Notes: generated by a model from the letters alone, not told the origin. DNA of 64,000 nucleotides from Trachythela sp. YZ-2020 (GCA_016169945.1 JADLSH010000282.1:1939001-2003000), one strand, 5' to 3'; shown: positions 35,561-48,989, counted from the first letter of the stretch. Numbers and translations are program-made.

Positions 35561-37998
35561 AAACATTTCAGGACTACAATCCTAATTCTTCAAAAATCAT
35601 CAACCTAAATACATCTTTGGCCAGAAAGCTAGGTAGAAATTGTGTCCAACAGCACCCTGAACTTCTTCCGGAACCCCTACCTTATAAATAAATACAAAAC
35701 CCTAATTCTATGTTATCCTAATTCCCTACTTTAAAGATAGTAGCACATAATTATATAGATTTATGTCTATATATAAAACCGGTCCTCAAGATATTCTGAT
35801 AGTTGTAAAATACATGGCTTCATACTACTGACAGAAAATTATAATTTTGTAAGTGGCAAAAAATACATACAACCTATTCAGAACATCAAATATTGATAAA
35901 ACAGTATGAAACTATAGATGTGGATTTTCAACCCTTATAAAGTAGACCATTTCAACAAAGTAAAAAAAAAAGAAAAGTTTATGTATTTTTTACAACCAAA
36001 CTTCAAATCCCCGTCAGTAAAATATCAAATACATTGTGCTGTACATTTATTCCCACCAAGTGTTTAATGAAACGTTATATAAACTATTATCATTATCATA
36101 TGTGAACTGCAAAATAATAATTACCTGCTAGTTATGGCTTCATATATCATCTGTTCGTTGGCTTTCGCGGACGAGAATAACGTGTGCGACATGCACTTTA
36201 CTCGCGAAAACGCTCCAAGGACCAAAAATATGTAGAAAATATTGAAAACAGCGAGAATTTACTGCACAAAATAGAGAAGCTAATATGTATTTTGCAAACA
36301 CCAGGGTGTGTGAATGTTGTAGCGGGCTCAGAATTGAGCCTGGTCAGTGGTAATTACCATGGGCAAAATGAGCCAGTTGTCATGGAAATGGCGTCAATTG
36401 ACGTCAAAATCCGCCATGTTTTTTGCGGTCATTTTTTCTGCCGCGCACTTCCTCCAGTAATATTATAGCTCATTGGATAATACTCACCCTCTTATGCTAA
36501 TGATGTATGAATATTTAATGAAGCCCAACCTCATGCTCAACCTTGCTTACCCACAAAAAACAGGCCCGAACGGTAAATTACTATTTTCGGACAATTTATC
36601 GCAGCTACGATCACTATTCACCAAAATATATTTATTATCTCAAGCCAACTTACGTTTTCCGCGATTGGTGAGATCAATTCTGCAACATTTCTGAGAATAG
36701 ATAAGACGTCTTTTACTTGTTTCTTCTTCATTCTTGAACGAGTGTCCTTTCTCTTGTATCTGCACATTTGAAGCCGACTTTCTCAAACGTTTAGATCTCA
36801 CTTTGACAATAAAACCACGCTTGCTTTCCAAACTATAACGGTAGTTCAATAATCGTTTAGCACAACGGAGTCTTATTAGAAATATTTTGGAGAAATATTT
36901 ACATCCTTTTTGCAGACGAGAACAAACACGGCAAGTTGCTTATGTTTACATCGCTGCCGAAGCTGAATCCCAAACATAACGATATATATATTTAACTGTT
37001 TGGTGGGATGATTTATTCCTGTGTTCATATCACTGGTTCTAATATCCCACCTGGTTTCAAGAAAATTACGAAACCATGGCGTCGATGAAATATATTTTGT
37101 TGTGATGGAACACACTGTACGTTACATTGCGAATTTTAAGAATGATCTTTGCTAAGGTCTATTAAAGCTTATTTTTCTTGTTTACATTTTCCTATTGAGA
37201 ATTCATATGGAAAATTTTATCCCACTTGACTGAGATTCCACTTTGGACATGAACACATTATACAGGCTGTATCCGTTAATAAAGACATATAGTTGTCACT
37301 CATGCAGGTTAGTTATCCAGTTAGGTGGACACATATGAACAGGTGCTTAATTCATCAAGAAGGGCTGTTAAAAATAAACTGTAAGTGGTGGAATTAAGAT
37401 TCCTAAAACCTATAAGAGTGGCAACAAGACAGAATGAGAAATGTAGACCTAAGTGAGAGAGATAATATGAGAAACTAGACGGCGATGGAGAAAAACGAGT
37501 TTGTTAGATTGGTATGGGACCGGAAGGAAGCAAAGAAAAGAACACAAGCGAGAATTGAAGGACAGTATTCGGAATAATGGTAGTGTTGAGGATCTGGAAA
37601 ACGTCAATGGCAGCAAAATGTGGTGAAAGATTTCGAGACGACCAGATTCTCTTAATGGGAGAAACGAGGTGATCACGATAAAGAAAACGTAAATTACGCG
37701 AGAATTCTCGGCTCTGCACATGCTGGTCAAATCAGGAAGTCTTTCTTACATGCTCTTTGACATTATTCTTTGTACGCCTTCAGCATCACAGTGACAGATG
37801 ATCTTAGCTCTTCCAAAATAATCCATTCCAATAACGACGTTTTCAGAAACACTGTCTCTTCTTTGACGATCACTGTACATCCTGTTTTTACATTTCCCAT
37901 CTTCACCACATCGCACGATACAAGTACCTGAAAAGTTAGTTTTGGAGAAAATCAGAGCGCGTTTCTGTTCATGGCCAACTTCAAATTTCTTTTGTTTG
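35561..37998. other. Intergenic DNA, no supported gene
   Basis: Short open frames exist on both strands but none shows splice support or a recognised motif. TCAGTGGTAATTACCAT at about 36342 also occurs inverted next to the LTR element (21390-21412), so at least part is repeat-derived. Confidence 0.4.
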
Positions 37999-38006
37999 AA
38001 ATTTAG

Positions 38007-38581
38007 CAGTGCTGTAAGAATTGCCCAAAAAGAGTAGTGAGTAAAAATTACAATTAATTCTTCGAAAAATTAATTATTACAAATTGCTAATTACTTTCTT
38101 TAAAAGTAATTAATTACAAATTATTAATTACATTTTAAAGGTAATTAATTATTAATTACTTTCAGTACTTTCTTGCACTGTTCAAGCAAGGCTACATAAC
38201 AGTGCAATGTCATGAAGTATTTACTATGATTTATGATCGCTGATCAGTAACACCGCTGGCTTCTTCGGTTAAAATCAATTAAAGCGAAATTATTTCAAGC
38301 GAATATAACGATTTCCAAACTACTAGAAACACTGAAACAGACTATATTACACATGGGCGAAACCGCCAAAATGCGGAATTTGTAGGGTTGGAAAATAAAA
38401 AAAAGTACACAGAGGTAACGCAAAATTATATTTGCAAAATATTACTCGTTACCTTCAAAAAGTAATTAATTTCGTTATAAAATTACCTTTCTACAGAAAG
38501 TAGTAAATTACCGAAAAATTACTCAAAAAGTAATTGTAGAGTAGTAACGCATTACTTTAGTAACGAGTATTTGCAACACTG
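38007..38581. mobile_element. Non-autonomous hAT element (575 bp) with 8-bp target duplication
   Basis: It begins CAGTGCTGTAAGAATTG and ends CAACACTG, with AAATTTAG at both sides (37999-38006 and 38582-38589). The interior is rich in TAATTAATTAC-type words, typical of this kind of hAT MITE. Confidence 0.85.
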
Positions 38582-38720
38582 AAATTTAGATTTGGGCTGC
38601 CAGAAGGAACGACCCCAGACTTCACTTAACCCCTCGATGCACACCTCCACTTTACCAACTTATTTTCAGGTCCCTTTTCCCTGATGGCTCCTCCACTGAC
38701 GAATTCTTAAAAGAGCATAG

Positions 38721-39060
38721 CAGTAGAGAGTTCGTGTAAATGTACATTAGGAGTCTTCTCTATGTAATTACACGAGCAGATGGATAATTCTACCAGATAT
38801 CCCTCAACGAAAACGGGACAATTTCGCCCCTGAAAATAACTCCGTAAAATTTACAACGTATAGGTTGCACTGTAGTAGAGATTTCGTGTAAATATACATT
38901 TGGCCGTGTCCTCCGTATGTACATTATAGTAGATGAACCCCTAGCGCTCCAGAGCATCATTGTATTCGGCAAGGCATTTGTAACATGCGGTTACACCTCA
39001 ACGAAAACGAGATAGTTTCGCCCCTAGAAATAACCCCGTGAAATTTATAACGTATAAACT
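38721..39060. repeat. Imperfect two-unit tandem repeat
   Basis: CAGTAGAGAGTTCGTGTAAA (38721) recurs at 38872, and CTCAACGAAAACGGGACA (38803) recurs at 38997. The spacing differs by about 40 bp because of an indel. Confidence 0.7.
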
Positions 39061-39171
39061 TGGTCCCGTTCTGACCTTTTCCCAACCTTTATTTATGGAG
39101 AATTTCCAGGATAAAATATTAAAAAACAAACCATTAGCGAAGAAAACAACTGTAAAGTCCCTTCATGTACA

Positions 39172-40078
39172 TTTTATACCCGAGTATGTGAAATATTGTG
39201 GAATGCAAAGTCGTCCGCCATTTTAAGTTATGCGCATGCGCAAGTTCAAGCAGAGAGAAAACTGGTAACTAGCAACATCATGATTGGCTAAGACAACGAT
39301 TTTGTTTTTATATGTATACGTCAGAAAAATAACTGCCATTTTTGCATTTTAATTTGGCACTTATCTGAAATTTTTTGTCAAAATTGTACTCTGGAGTCGG
39401 GACATATTAATTCAGCAAAACAAGATAAATGAGAATAATTTCGAGGACTTTCACTTACTAAAGTTCAATAGGAAATAAATCAGTCGAAAGGCCGAGAAAG
39501 GACAGGATTTTCGAATTTTAAAGCGTTTTAATCGGGTAAGTGTTTATTTTGCGTACTTGCTTTTGCAGTTTTGCCGTCAATTGGCATGCACTACAGTTCG
39601 TGGTTTTGAAAATGCGTAGTTCATCCTGTGTGGTCAATACAACATTGACTCATCTTAAAAAATTTTTTAGTATTAATTCAAAGGCGTTATATAGAATAAG
39701 AAACAACATATTTTATCTCAAAAATTTCATAGTTAAAAAATACTGTTCAAAAAACAGTTGAAGTTTTATGACAATTTCGAAACGTTTTGGGAGACGTCTA
39801 AGATTGAATTTTACAGTAAATCAAAGCTAAAGAGTACAAAATTACATACCTACTTTATATAGTTGGGCAATTGGTAATTTTATAGTTAAAAGTAAAATTC
39901 TTATCACTATTTTACCAGTTTGTACAGAAGAGAAAATAAATATACAGTATAGTGTTCGCTTGCGCGTTACCATGGTTACAGTAATCGATTTAGTACTTCA
40001 TGTTACAATAACTTTTTGGGTGTTCAGGAGAATAATTGTTTGGTTCTAATGGCGAGGGGATTCTGCTTGAATGTATTT
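39172..40078 (-). repeat. 0.9-kb dispersed repeat, copy 1 (3' flank of the RT remnant)
   Basis: It aligns with 58740-59425 through shared blocks (TGCAAAGTCGTCCGCCATTT, AAGTTATGCGCATGCGCAAG, ATTTCGAAACGTTTTG, ATAGTTGGGCAATTG, GCGAGGGGATTCTGC). On the minus strand it starts immediately after the stop codon of the reverse transcriptase remnant. Confidence 0.85.
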
Positions 40079-40815
40079 CTAGTTATATGTGATGCATCGT
40101 ATTTTTCTGGGAATTTCCATTCGCAAAATAACTTTAACATTATGTTCTGACAATCGAGCTAAGCTAACTTTCAGAACAGCGTTCAGACCAGACTTGACCA
40201 CCTCCGTACGAAACTTCTGATCATACCCTGAATACTGTAAACGCATCATCATACGATTCACGTGTTTGACAAAGACTTGCCATCAACGCTGCACTTTAAT
40301 AGAATCCTAAGCACTTCTTGCGTTAATATCGTTCTCTTACTTCTCACGACAGTGCTGACCTTGCATTGATTACATATGCAGAGGACATTTCTTTCGTGTA
40401 GTATTCGTGCAAAACTCAGTTTTCACTCTGTGATCTTCCATCTCCATTTCTCTTCTCTATCCAGACTTTAAGATCCAATATCGGGAGTTTGCCATCCTGA
40501 TGTCGTGACGGGCAATCAATCTCTACCTTGTTCGAAGGATGAATACTGTTCGCGACCGACTGAAATAACCTCATTGCTCTCTCGTCAGGGTCCAGCGCCC
40601 GATCTTCTTCCACATTTCTTTCTTCTTCAATCAGCTTATCACCATCAAACCTCACTCCTAATTGAGGAGGTGTCATTATATTGTTGATATCATCCACATA
40701 ACGTTTGTACGTCCACAATTTCAATCCAATTCTCGCCAACCTGTTTCCTAACTCTCTATCCCACCATACCATAAAAATTTGTGCCAAGACACCTGTTAAC
40801 TCCAAACCAATGGGA
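40079..40815 (-). pseudogene. Reverse transcriptase remnant (YVDD family) with C-terminal domain
   Basis: The frame begins PIGLELTGVLAQIFMVWWDR, just after the LINE 3' tail, and carries the catalytic box YKRYVDDINNI and a LPILDLKVW strand. A decayed region follows (KRTILTQEVLRILLKCSV around 40300), then VNRMMMRLQYSGYDQKFR and a stop at 40079. I know this RT type from cnidarian and other invertebrate genomes, but not its formal clade; Penelope-like is a possibility. The N-terminal part is replaced by a LINE insertion. Confidence 0.65.
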
Positions 40816-40816
40816 G

Positions 40817-40842
40817 ATAGATAGATAGATAGATAGATAGAT
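40817..40842. repeat. (GATA)n microsatellite, LINE 3' tail
   Basis: Six to seven GATA units form the exact junction between the 3' end of the minus-strand LINE and the RT remnant. Confidence 0.85.
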
Positions 40843-40951
40843 TATATTTACAGGTTAAAAATTTAAAATAGAAATGTAAAAGTGTAAGATACTTTATCCC
40901 AGGCAACTCTAAAATAATCTAAAATATTCTAACTATACTACGGTGAGTAAT

Positions 40952-42490
40952 TTAGTGTATGAAACTATAAGATTTGTATTTACTAGAATTTCTATTTATA
41001 AAATCGTTTCTAAATCGATTTGTCTTGTAGTTAGGAACTTGAATTGTTCTTCTATCTCTTAGGGACACATCAGAGGAATTTAAAGGCGGTAGTAGGTGAT
41101 GCAACCTGTTATTTGGGTCATTGACATTTTTTTCGAAAAGTTTAGTTGTCTGGTTCTGTCTTCGATCGGCCAGCGACACAAGGCCCAGTTCATTAAGTGC
41201 ATCTTCATACCGATGTTCAGGAAGAATTATCCTGGAAGCTCGTTTTTGAAGTTTTTCGAAGTCCTCCGACAGATATTTTGGAAGGGAGTCGTGAAACACT
41301 TCGCGCGCATATTCAATAACTGGCCGAATACAAGTAACATAGAACAGAAGAAGATCTGTTGGTGGTAATTTAGCTCGTTTCAATTGTCTCAAAAAGTATA
41401 AACGAGATGAAGCCTTTTTGCATACATTCTCAACATGTGTGTTCCATTTAAGTTTGTCTGAAATTGATAGGCCTAGAAGTTTTGCACACGGAACCACATC
41501 AATATCTTTATTGTTGATAACGACAGGGTCGAAATCTGCTTTCACAGTTGAAAAGCCAATTCGCAGTTCTTTGCACTTAGATTCCTTTAGTTGCATACGG
41601 TCAAGCGTAGATTTCGAGGCAAACTCATCAACATGAACCTGCATTGCGCTAGGTTGATCTTTGTTTACGACTTCGGACATGGTTGAGTCGTCAACGTATT
41701 TCCAAAGGCTCACGTCACCAGCAATGTCGAGGTCATTCATCATAACAAGGAAGAGCCAGGGTCCTAGCTTTGTCCCCTGCGGGACACCTGCCGGTACGGC
41801 TTTCCATTCAGAAAAACATTCGTCGCTCAATTTGACTCTTTGACTACGGTCTGTAAGGAAAGTTAAAATTCAGTGCAATACAGGTTTTGGAATATCGTAT
41901 TTTAACAGTTTAGCCGACAGAATATGATGGTCTATCATGTCGAAGGGTTAACGAAAATCGAACAGGATTACTCGATTTGTGGAGCCGTTCCCGTCAGTGC
42001 TTTTGTTCCAAGAGTGCAGCATGCTAATCAGGGCATACGTTGTGTTTGAGTTAGGGATGGATCCAAATTGCCTTGTATCGATCTTAGCCAATACAGCAGG
42101 TTTTAATTGTCGTTCGACTACAAAGTCTTCGGCCAGTTTTCAGAGAATAGGCGTCAGAGATATTGGACGCAAATGATTGTTAATATCGGTTATGGGTTTC
42201 TGTTTGGGGATAGCGACAACATCGGCCTTCTTCCACGCTTGTGGGACCCAACATTCCCGATATGAGCAGTTTAAAATCTCTTTGACAGGAAGCTCGAGGA
42301 GATCTGCATTTTCTTTTAGTACCCATGTCGGTATCCCATCGGGACCGTGGGCTTTCTTTGGATTTAGCTTTGAGAGTTTTTCAAAAACATCCCCTGCAGT
42401 TACTGTTATGATGAGATCGTTTGGTACATTAAGTACCAGATCATGATAGTTGTCCGGAGTCAGTGGTTCAAACTCCGCCATTAGAGACAA
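40952..42490 (-). pseudogene. LINE reverse transcriptase domain
   Basis: RT fingers (KLNPKKAHGPDGIPTWVLKE, near 42360) and a palm in a second frame (VPAGVPQGTKLGPWLFLV and the catalytic KYVDDSTMSEV near 41690) are followed by the usual C-terminal region (KLLGLSISDKLKWNTHV, LLFYVTCIRPVIEYA). The segment at 41830-42140 holds a frame change and a stop. Confidence 0.85.
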
Positions 42491-42783
42491 AAGGTGTTGT
42501 TGATCTCATTCGCTACGTCAATCTTTTCTGTTTTAGTATGACATTCGCTGGGTCTTAAGGCCTTAAGGATTTCCTCGTTATTTCCACCAGTAGGTCTCAT
42601 TCCTCTAAGCTTCTTAACCTCATTCCACCAAGAAGATGGTTTACATTGTTTTAGATGTTGTACACTGTTCACGTAATACTTTGTACGGCAGATTTTTCTC
42701 TCGCGATTGACCCTATTTCTCAGACGTTTGAATTGGGGAACATTCCCCTGATTGAGGGCCTTCTGGCGTTTCGTGATTAGGGT

Positions 42784-43728
42784 CTAAAGTTCTGGATTCA
42801 TCCAGGGAGGCTCATTGCACCGAACTGTACTAGAACGCAATGGAAGAATGAAGTCCAAGCCAGTTGATACAATAGTTTCCAAGAGGGATATTTTTCCTGC
42901 GCAAGAAGATACCTTACCAAACATATTGGAGATGTCCAACAGTTCTAAATATTTACGAAATGCAAGGCGGGAACTCGGCCGCAAATCTCTTTTCCTCACC
43001 ACTAACTTCCGTTCCTTTTGAAGCAGGCTTCGTTCTTTCGGCTTAAACTCAACAGACATATGGTCGGAAAGGTCGAAAGGTGCGTACTTTACCGGTTGAT
43101 CGTAAAACTCGTAAAGATTAGTCAAGACAAGGTCAAGAGTGTTTCTACCTCGCGTGGGGAAGTTGATAAGTTGACGTAAATTATAGTTATATTTTAATCG
43201 TGAGATATTTAGTTTATTAAAGTCACCCAAGATAACAAAACCACAGTTGGAGAAGCGTGATTCCAACGTAGTCAGGCAACTTGATAAATAATCTAACATT
43301 CCAGGACCGTCCGCGCTGGGGGGATGGTAAACAGTTCCGATAATTAAGTTATTGAATCCTCTCGGTAGTCTAGGCATGCGCAAATTAATCCAAAGTACTT
43401 CAAACAAGTCATTAGATATGTCTTCTATCATCTCGAAATCTTTCGTGTCTTCGATATACATGCAAACACCGCCGTGTTGACCGTTAATTCTGTCTCGACG
43501 GATAAGATTATATCCCTGTAGATTGATTACGTTGTCGTGTATATGGTTCTGCAACCAAGACTCTACCATACTGATAAATTGGGGTCCCCTTTCGCTTGTA
43601 ATCTTACCACATTGTCGAAGGTATATAAATGATTCTTCATAATAAAAAGAAGAACTATTTTCAAGGCCTCGGTAAGCATGTTTCGAACCACCAACCCATG
43701 TGGGGCTCTGGATGGTGGGAGCCATCAT
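42784..43728 (-). pseudogene. LINE AP-endonuclease domain
   Basis: Residues show the EEP-nuclease pattern: GGVCMYIEDTKDF, IIGTVYHPPS, FVILGDFNKLN and the C-terminal SDHMSVEF. The N-terminal catalytic Glu region reads SMVESWLQNH. A stop and frame change separate it from the RT. Confidence 0.8.
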
Positions 43729-43925
43729 TGAAATAGTTTGTCTCTAGTGTCACTCATAGCACATCCTGTTATAACGGGTGGTCTTCCCCTTCTCGTTTTC
43801 CCATTTGGGCAGTACAGGAGTAGCCCCAGTTTCCCCAGTTTAGCTTCGGACAGGTTAAAAGCCAGGTTGAGTCCCAATTCCTCTGTGTCCACGCCTTCAA
43901 CATGTATTTCGCTATTGTAGAACAC

Positions 43926-46870
43926 TAAAGCACGCGCATTAGCCAATCAAATTGCTCGTTAGATACTACTTATAATATAAAATTATATATTCTAATGCGA
44001 ATGAATATAGTGTTGCTCATTATTCATGTCTTGTGTTCTTTAGAATACGTTCAAATATTGCATGCATACATATTTAAATTAACCTGTAAACGACCACAAA
44101 GATTGTAAAATCAAACAAGTTCCAATGCTTTTGGAAGTACAACGTTAAAGACAAATATGGATTTTTATGAGCTCAAAAATTAGGTTGATTATAGTAGAAT
44201 GCATCGCGAGTCTGGCATTTCGCGTCGCCCGTAATGATGTAGCCTAAATTGACCTATTTATATAGCCCTTGCAAGAAGATTAATATGGCTAACACTATGA
44301 ATAGTGCCGTTTTTAGAACAAAATATGGCAAGCTAGGGAAGTACTTTGTCGTCGTAGTCAACAATATTTTTTTAGTTATAACTATTGCTCAGTCTATGTT
44401 GAAGTCAGATAGAGTCTGGCAAAGAAGAAATATGTCATCGCTCGAGCAAAATGTGAGTTAACATGTGCTCTCCTTATTATTTTCTATTAGAAATCGCCAT
44501 TTCAATGGTCTTTAATTATGTATGCGTGCCGCCGTCTTGTCCCAAATTTATGGTAACGACAGCGCAAATTGAAAATACTTCCTTCAAATTGCTTCGACTT
44601 ACGACGGCCTTGGTGGTCACTCCAATATGGCCGCCAAATCCAAAACTGGCTTCAATTTTCATAGATATAGAATCTCGATCCAGGTACTATATTTTCAGAT
44701 CAGTGGTTTATAGCAATCAACACTGACCTTATATGGCATTGCGTAATTGATTTCGCGTGCGGGAATCAAATTTCAACGATCTCGGCATTTTGTATGCGAC
44801 TTTAATATTCCTTTTTACATTAGCTACAATTTGTGTATTAACACTTGCTCGAAAATAATAAATCTTGCTCTAGCAATTCCGATTTATTTCCGCAATAATT
44901 GTAAAAGTTTTAGATAATTGATAGAATAGAATAGAATAGAATCTTTATTTACCCACGGTGAACTTATCAGGATTTACATATATGGTACACTAACTAATTA
45001 CAAAATTTTACAAACTAACAAATTACAGTTATAGCTCAATATAGAAATAATTATAAAATAAAAATACCTGCTTTCCATAAGTTCCGTGCAATAATATAAT
45101 TTGTTAAAATTCAATCATTTAAAAAACCTACTACAGCCCGATTTAAACACGCTGAGATTATTTGTTTTGCGTAGCTCAGTAGGAAGGCTATTCCAAAGCA
45201 CAGCACCACTATAACCAAAGCTATTCTTTAGGTAGTTGGTCCGTGGCTTTGAAACAGCTAGTTTGCCTTCGGTGTCTCTCAATGAGTAGTTCGTGATGCT
45301 GCTACGGTCTATGAACATGGGACGCAAGTAATCGGGAGCGAGCCCATTAAGTGATTTATAGACCATAACAGCTTTTTCAAGCTTGCGCTGGGTATCGAGT
45401 TTTCTCCAGCCAAGCTTCTCTAGTAGAAAATCAGCAGCAATGTCATAGCATATGTAATATGAACCGGGACAACCTAAATATCATTTTATCGAATGACGCG
45501 TGTCCTGTTCTCAGAGAATAAACACGTCTGAAGATATTTACATTTGAAATAACTGATCGTAATTACGGCGCAAGCGACGTTCAACTTAAACATTATTGGG
45601 GGTGGTTACTCACCCCCTAACCCCCCGTACCCGCTATAGTTATGACCCTGGTCTTGCCTGATTTTTGTAGCAGCATTGCAGAGTGAGTTGCTTGGCATTA
45701 AGTCTATTCACCACCCTCAACGAAGTAAGCATCAACGAATGCATAACGGCATACCCAAATTTGTATGATTTATGAAACTTTTGCCTAGGACTTCAAATGT
45801 TGGTATAGAGCAACCCTTTTAAGAATCTGTATGCTGTCTGTCACATATGTGCCTATAGCACAGTAAATGTGATGTCGATGTCTTCAAAATAATGAAAGCC
45901 AGCACATTCCACATTCCACACATTATCCACACCTCCCTGATGGACGCAATTTGAAGCTAATTTGTACCCCTCTCCTCTAGACATCTGCCTTCTCCACCTG
46001 AAGTGCAGAAATTTCCTCCGTGTTTGAGAGTCGAGATATTTTCTATATTAACCCACAGTATATCTCCACAATATCCCCACAATTATAAGCTAGTACAGAT
46101 ATAATGGATGAATAATCTGTTATAGGTACAACAAGAAATTGCACAAGTGACCAAAGTGTAGAACAGTCAGAGCAATATATAGTTACGGTAATACCATAAT
46201 AACTTGATTATAAAGTTTTGTTTTTAGAATATTTACTGCTAATTAGTAGTTATTCTTTGAAGAAATTAAATAAAAATCACCACTATGGACTGCATCATTG
46301 TTGGATAATTCCGCAATAAAAGAATAGATGTAGGTTAATCAAAAACTATTGCAAGCCAGGAACACCGGAACTTTTAGTGCACTGGGGGTATTTACACCTG
46401 CTACGGTGATACCTTTCACTCATAGGGATGATGCATGAAGGGTGAACAAGTTAGTGACCTTTTCCAGAATTGTTGCATATCTAATTGCGATTTATTGAAA
46501 AACATATCATATTTGCAGGCTTGAAACAAACTGCCACGTTTTGAGAACAGACCCTTTGTCGGGCAGACTAAAAGACCCTTTGCTTGAAATGTTGAAGTTT
46601 GTTCTAATTTGTTTAGGTAGTTGTACGATTGATATAAGTTTTCAAATTCTACAATAACATGCACCCAAACTATAAAATAATTAAATTTTGCAAGAAATTC
46701 CAAGGTGATAGTGCGGCCAGAACACTACACAGCGTTGAAATCCCTGGCGAGCATTTAGTGGGGATTGGTTGAACCAAAGTGCATGGATGGAGACTGGGGA
46801 TGGGGCATCTACTGATTTTCCCTGGGTCAGTTACTAAGTCTTGCCAGGCTTGTTTTAATACACTGGCACC
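43926..46870 (+). repeat. Segmental duplication, copy 2 (2.94 kb)
   Basis: This is the partner of 32620-35560. The left breakpoint falls exactly at the 5' end of the LINE at 40819-43925. The right breakpoint is at CACTGGCACC followed by unrelated sequence. Differences from copy 1 include an extra A near 44905 and 4 extra bases near 45910. Confidence 0.95.
44920..45456 (-). mobile_element. 5'-truncated LINE 3' fragment, copy 2
   Basis: Same fragment as 33614-34146, duplicated with the 2.94-kb segment. Here the frame continues through LRKTNNLSVFKSGCSRFFK, showing that copy 1 lost one base. Confidence 0.8.
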
Positions 46871-48845
46871 CTTCATTGGTCAGGTACCAGTAATAATGTT
46901 TCCACGCAAACTGCTCTGTGACATATCCCCGAGATTTCAAAGACTAAATAATGGAAAAGGGAATATTGAACATCAACCTTGATGTACGTGTCCCTACACT
47001 GTAAAACAGGGACAAACACCTGCACCTTGCCCTGAATGGTACAACCCTTCTCAAGGACGAAACAATGAAAGATAATCGAATACAAATAATGTTTCCATTA
47101 AGCCCTCAAATTTGAGATGATTTCCGATACAGATTGTTCAAGAGCTGAGAGATGCCCACCATCGGCCGATAAATGGGGTAAACCGATTATTGATTTACCT
47201 GACGCTCACGTTTTGTCGAATTGTCATTTAGTATTTTACTCGACTTAACTCGCAAATTTCGTGATGAGAGGTTGTCATCAAGACTATATTTTGAGCACAA
47301 CAAAAGTACAATAGAAACAGAAAATAGGCAAGTATTACCAAAACTGTGGATGCTTCCTCTCGGCCGAAATAACGTGTCACGTTTTCGCTTCAAAAATTCA
47401 TGGATGTGACCACATTCCTAACGTCGTGAAATCAACATCTTGGGAATAGCGACATCTATTGCTTCGCGCGAAATTATGCAGAGACTGGCCAATCTGATAG
47501 TGAACGGCAATCGCTGATATTGTGATAAAAAGTAGCCGTTAATCTCTACCTCAAATTTTGACAAACTTTTCTAGGCATAAAATTGCGTAAACATTTAAGA
47601 CTTCTTCGGGGGCAAAATCGACTCCAGTACATACTGTATTTACTCTCGGCTAGTAGATTCTGGGGTTAATATCGAATGGGTAATTCTAAACCTGAAATGC
47701 CTGAGAGTGGAGTATCCAGCCAGATACAGGATATTGTTCATAAAGGTTTGGGTCTTTATTTAATGTTGTTAGGAAATAATGTTAATTAGTTATAAAGTGA
47801 GGGGGTGTTTATAATATTTTGACTTGAAATAACAGGAAAGAACTTCAAAGCCTAACATCGGCAAACATGCATGGTTCCAAAAGCCTTCCTCAAAATCTTC
47901 AATCCACTTTATTTCAAGTAGAAATATGATTAACATTTCTACTCTTTTAACCATATCAAATAATGTTTAGCCTAAAAAGAAGGCCTGAACCTTATATAAA
48001 AATATCAAGTATCCAGCAGGGGCTACCAGATGAAATTATCTCACTTTCTGGCATGGAGATCCGGTTGGATAACTAGTGTATCTCTAGCTCTGGGTTTCGG
48101 AGACGAAATAGGAAAGAATATTGAAGGTATAATTTGACATAGTGTGTGCATGCATTACAGTGCACCATTGGCAGAGGGACGGACTCTTACCCTACAGGTA
48201 TATGACACAACTCAATAAGATACAGCACACAAGTTTTTACAGACCAGTGGCAGACACTTTGCAAAATACTGGGAGGGGTGATTTAGGTCACAAAATATTT
48301 CATTCCATTTTTGTCAAAGATCTCATTTTCTAAAGCTGATTTAATTATAATTGAATACAAAATTGTATCAAATCAGTAAATTACAGCCTACCAACATTTC
48401 ATTTTTGAAAAATTGTTTCCAAACATTCCAGAAAACATTCAATCCTTTACTAAGGAGGAAATGGAAAACTAACCCCCAGCCTCCCTTCAGACATTTTACT
48501 ATTATCATTCACATACTGTAAATATTTTATCAATTTTGATTGGCTCATTTTCCTGCAAATAACTAGTGCAAATAACACGTCAGCTCCATGAAACTGGTGC
48601 AAATAATGAACTGAGCATGCGCATTGGCCAAATCTGTTGCAATGAACTGCTCATGCTTTTGAAACATTGAAACGACATTTGCCTCTCCGAAGGCTTAGGC
48701 AAATACCTTATCTACGAGGCACTGACAAATCACAATATTTCGTGATAACCGACTATTGTTAAAAGTACATTTTCCATAGGGCAGATCCTTTCCGAACTGA
48801 ATGACGCAATACAAAACAAAAAGTCGAACATAACCTGTTGTATAC
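46871..48845. other. No supported gene between the duplication and the eS10 exon
   Basis: I looked here for later exons of the ribosomal protein gene on the minus strand (a segment like [12 protein letters not shown]) and did not find any. Open frames at 47187-47409 on both strands have no recognisable motif. Confidence 0.4.
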
Positions 48846-48989
48846 CTGCATGGCCTTGATGACTTGGAGATTTGGGACAGTCTCAAGGTCAGGATGTCTT
48901 GGTGCATTGAAATCTTTCTTTGCAACCATCACTCCCTCCTTGAAGAGGTATTCATAAATATTCGTTCTGTTCTTCTTGCGAATCAACAT
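48846..48989 (-). CDS. rps10: Ribosomal protein eS10, first coding exon only
   Basis: An acceptor (TTATTTAG) lies two bases before ATG 48989, so a 5' UTR intron is likely, as in many ribosomal protein genes. The 48 codons read [20 protein letters not shown] and continue with [26 protein letters not shown], the start of the small-subunit protein eS10, up to a donor CAG/GTATAC. The exon is intact. The remaining two thirds of the protein (the winged-helix end and the Gly/Arg tail) were not found downstream, either because the next intron is long or because rearrangement removed them. Confidence 0.8.

Larger units (their letters stand above)
40819..43925 (-). mobile_element. Non-LTR retrotransposon (endonuclease plus RT), 5'-truncated
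   Basis: This 3.1-kb minus-strand element carries an AP-endonuclease-like region (42784-43728) and a reverse transcriptase (40952-42490), and ends in a (GATA)n tail. It was inserted into the RT remnant at 40815. The upstream edge coincides with the breakpoint of the 2.94-kb duplication. Confidence 0.85.

Noticed and set aside
37449..37730. Minus-strand hydrophobic open frame
   Set aside because: Two overlapping frames exist, neither with a motif, and the plus strand there has equal coding potential.
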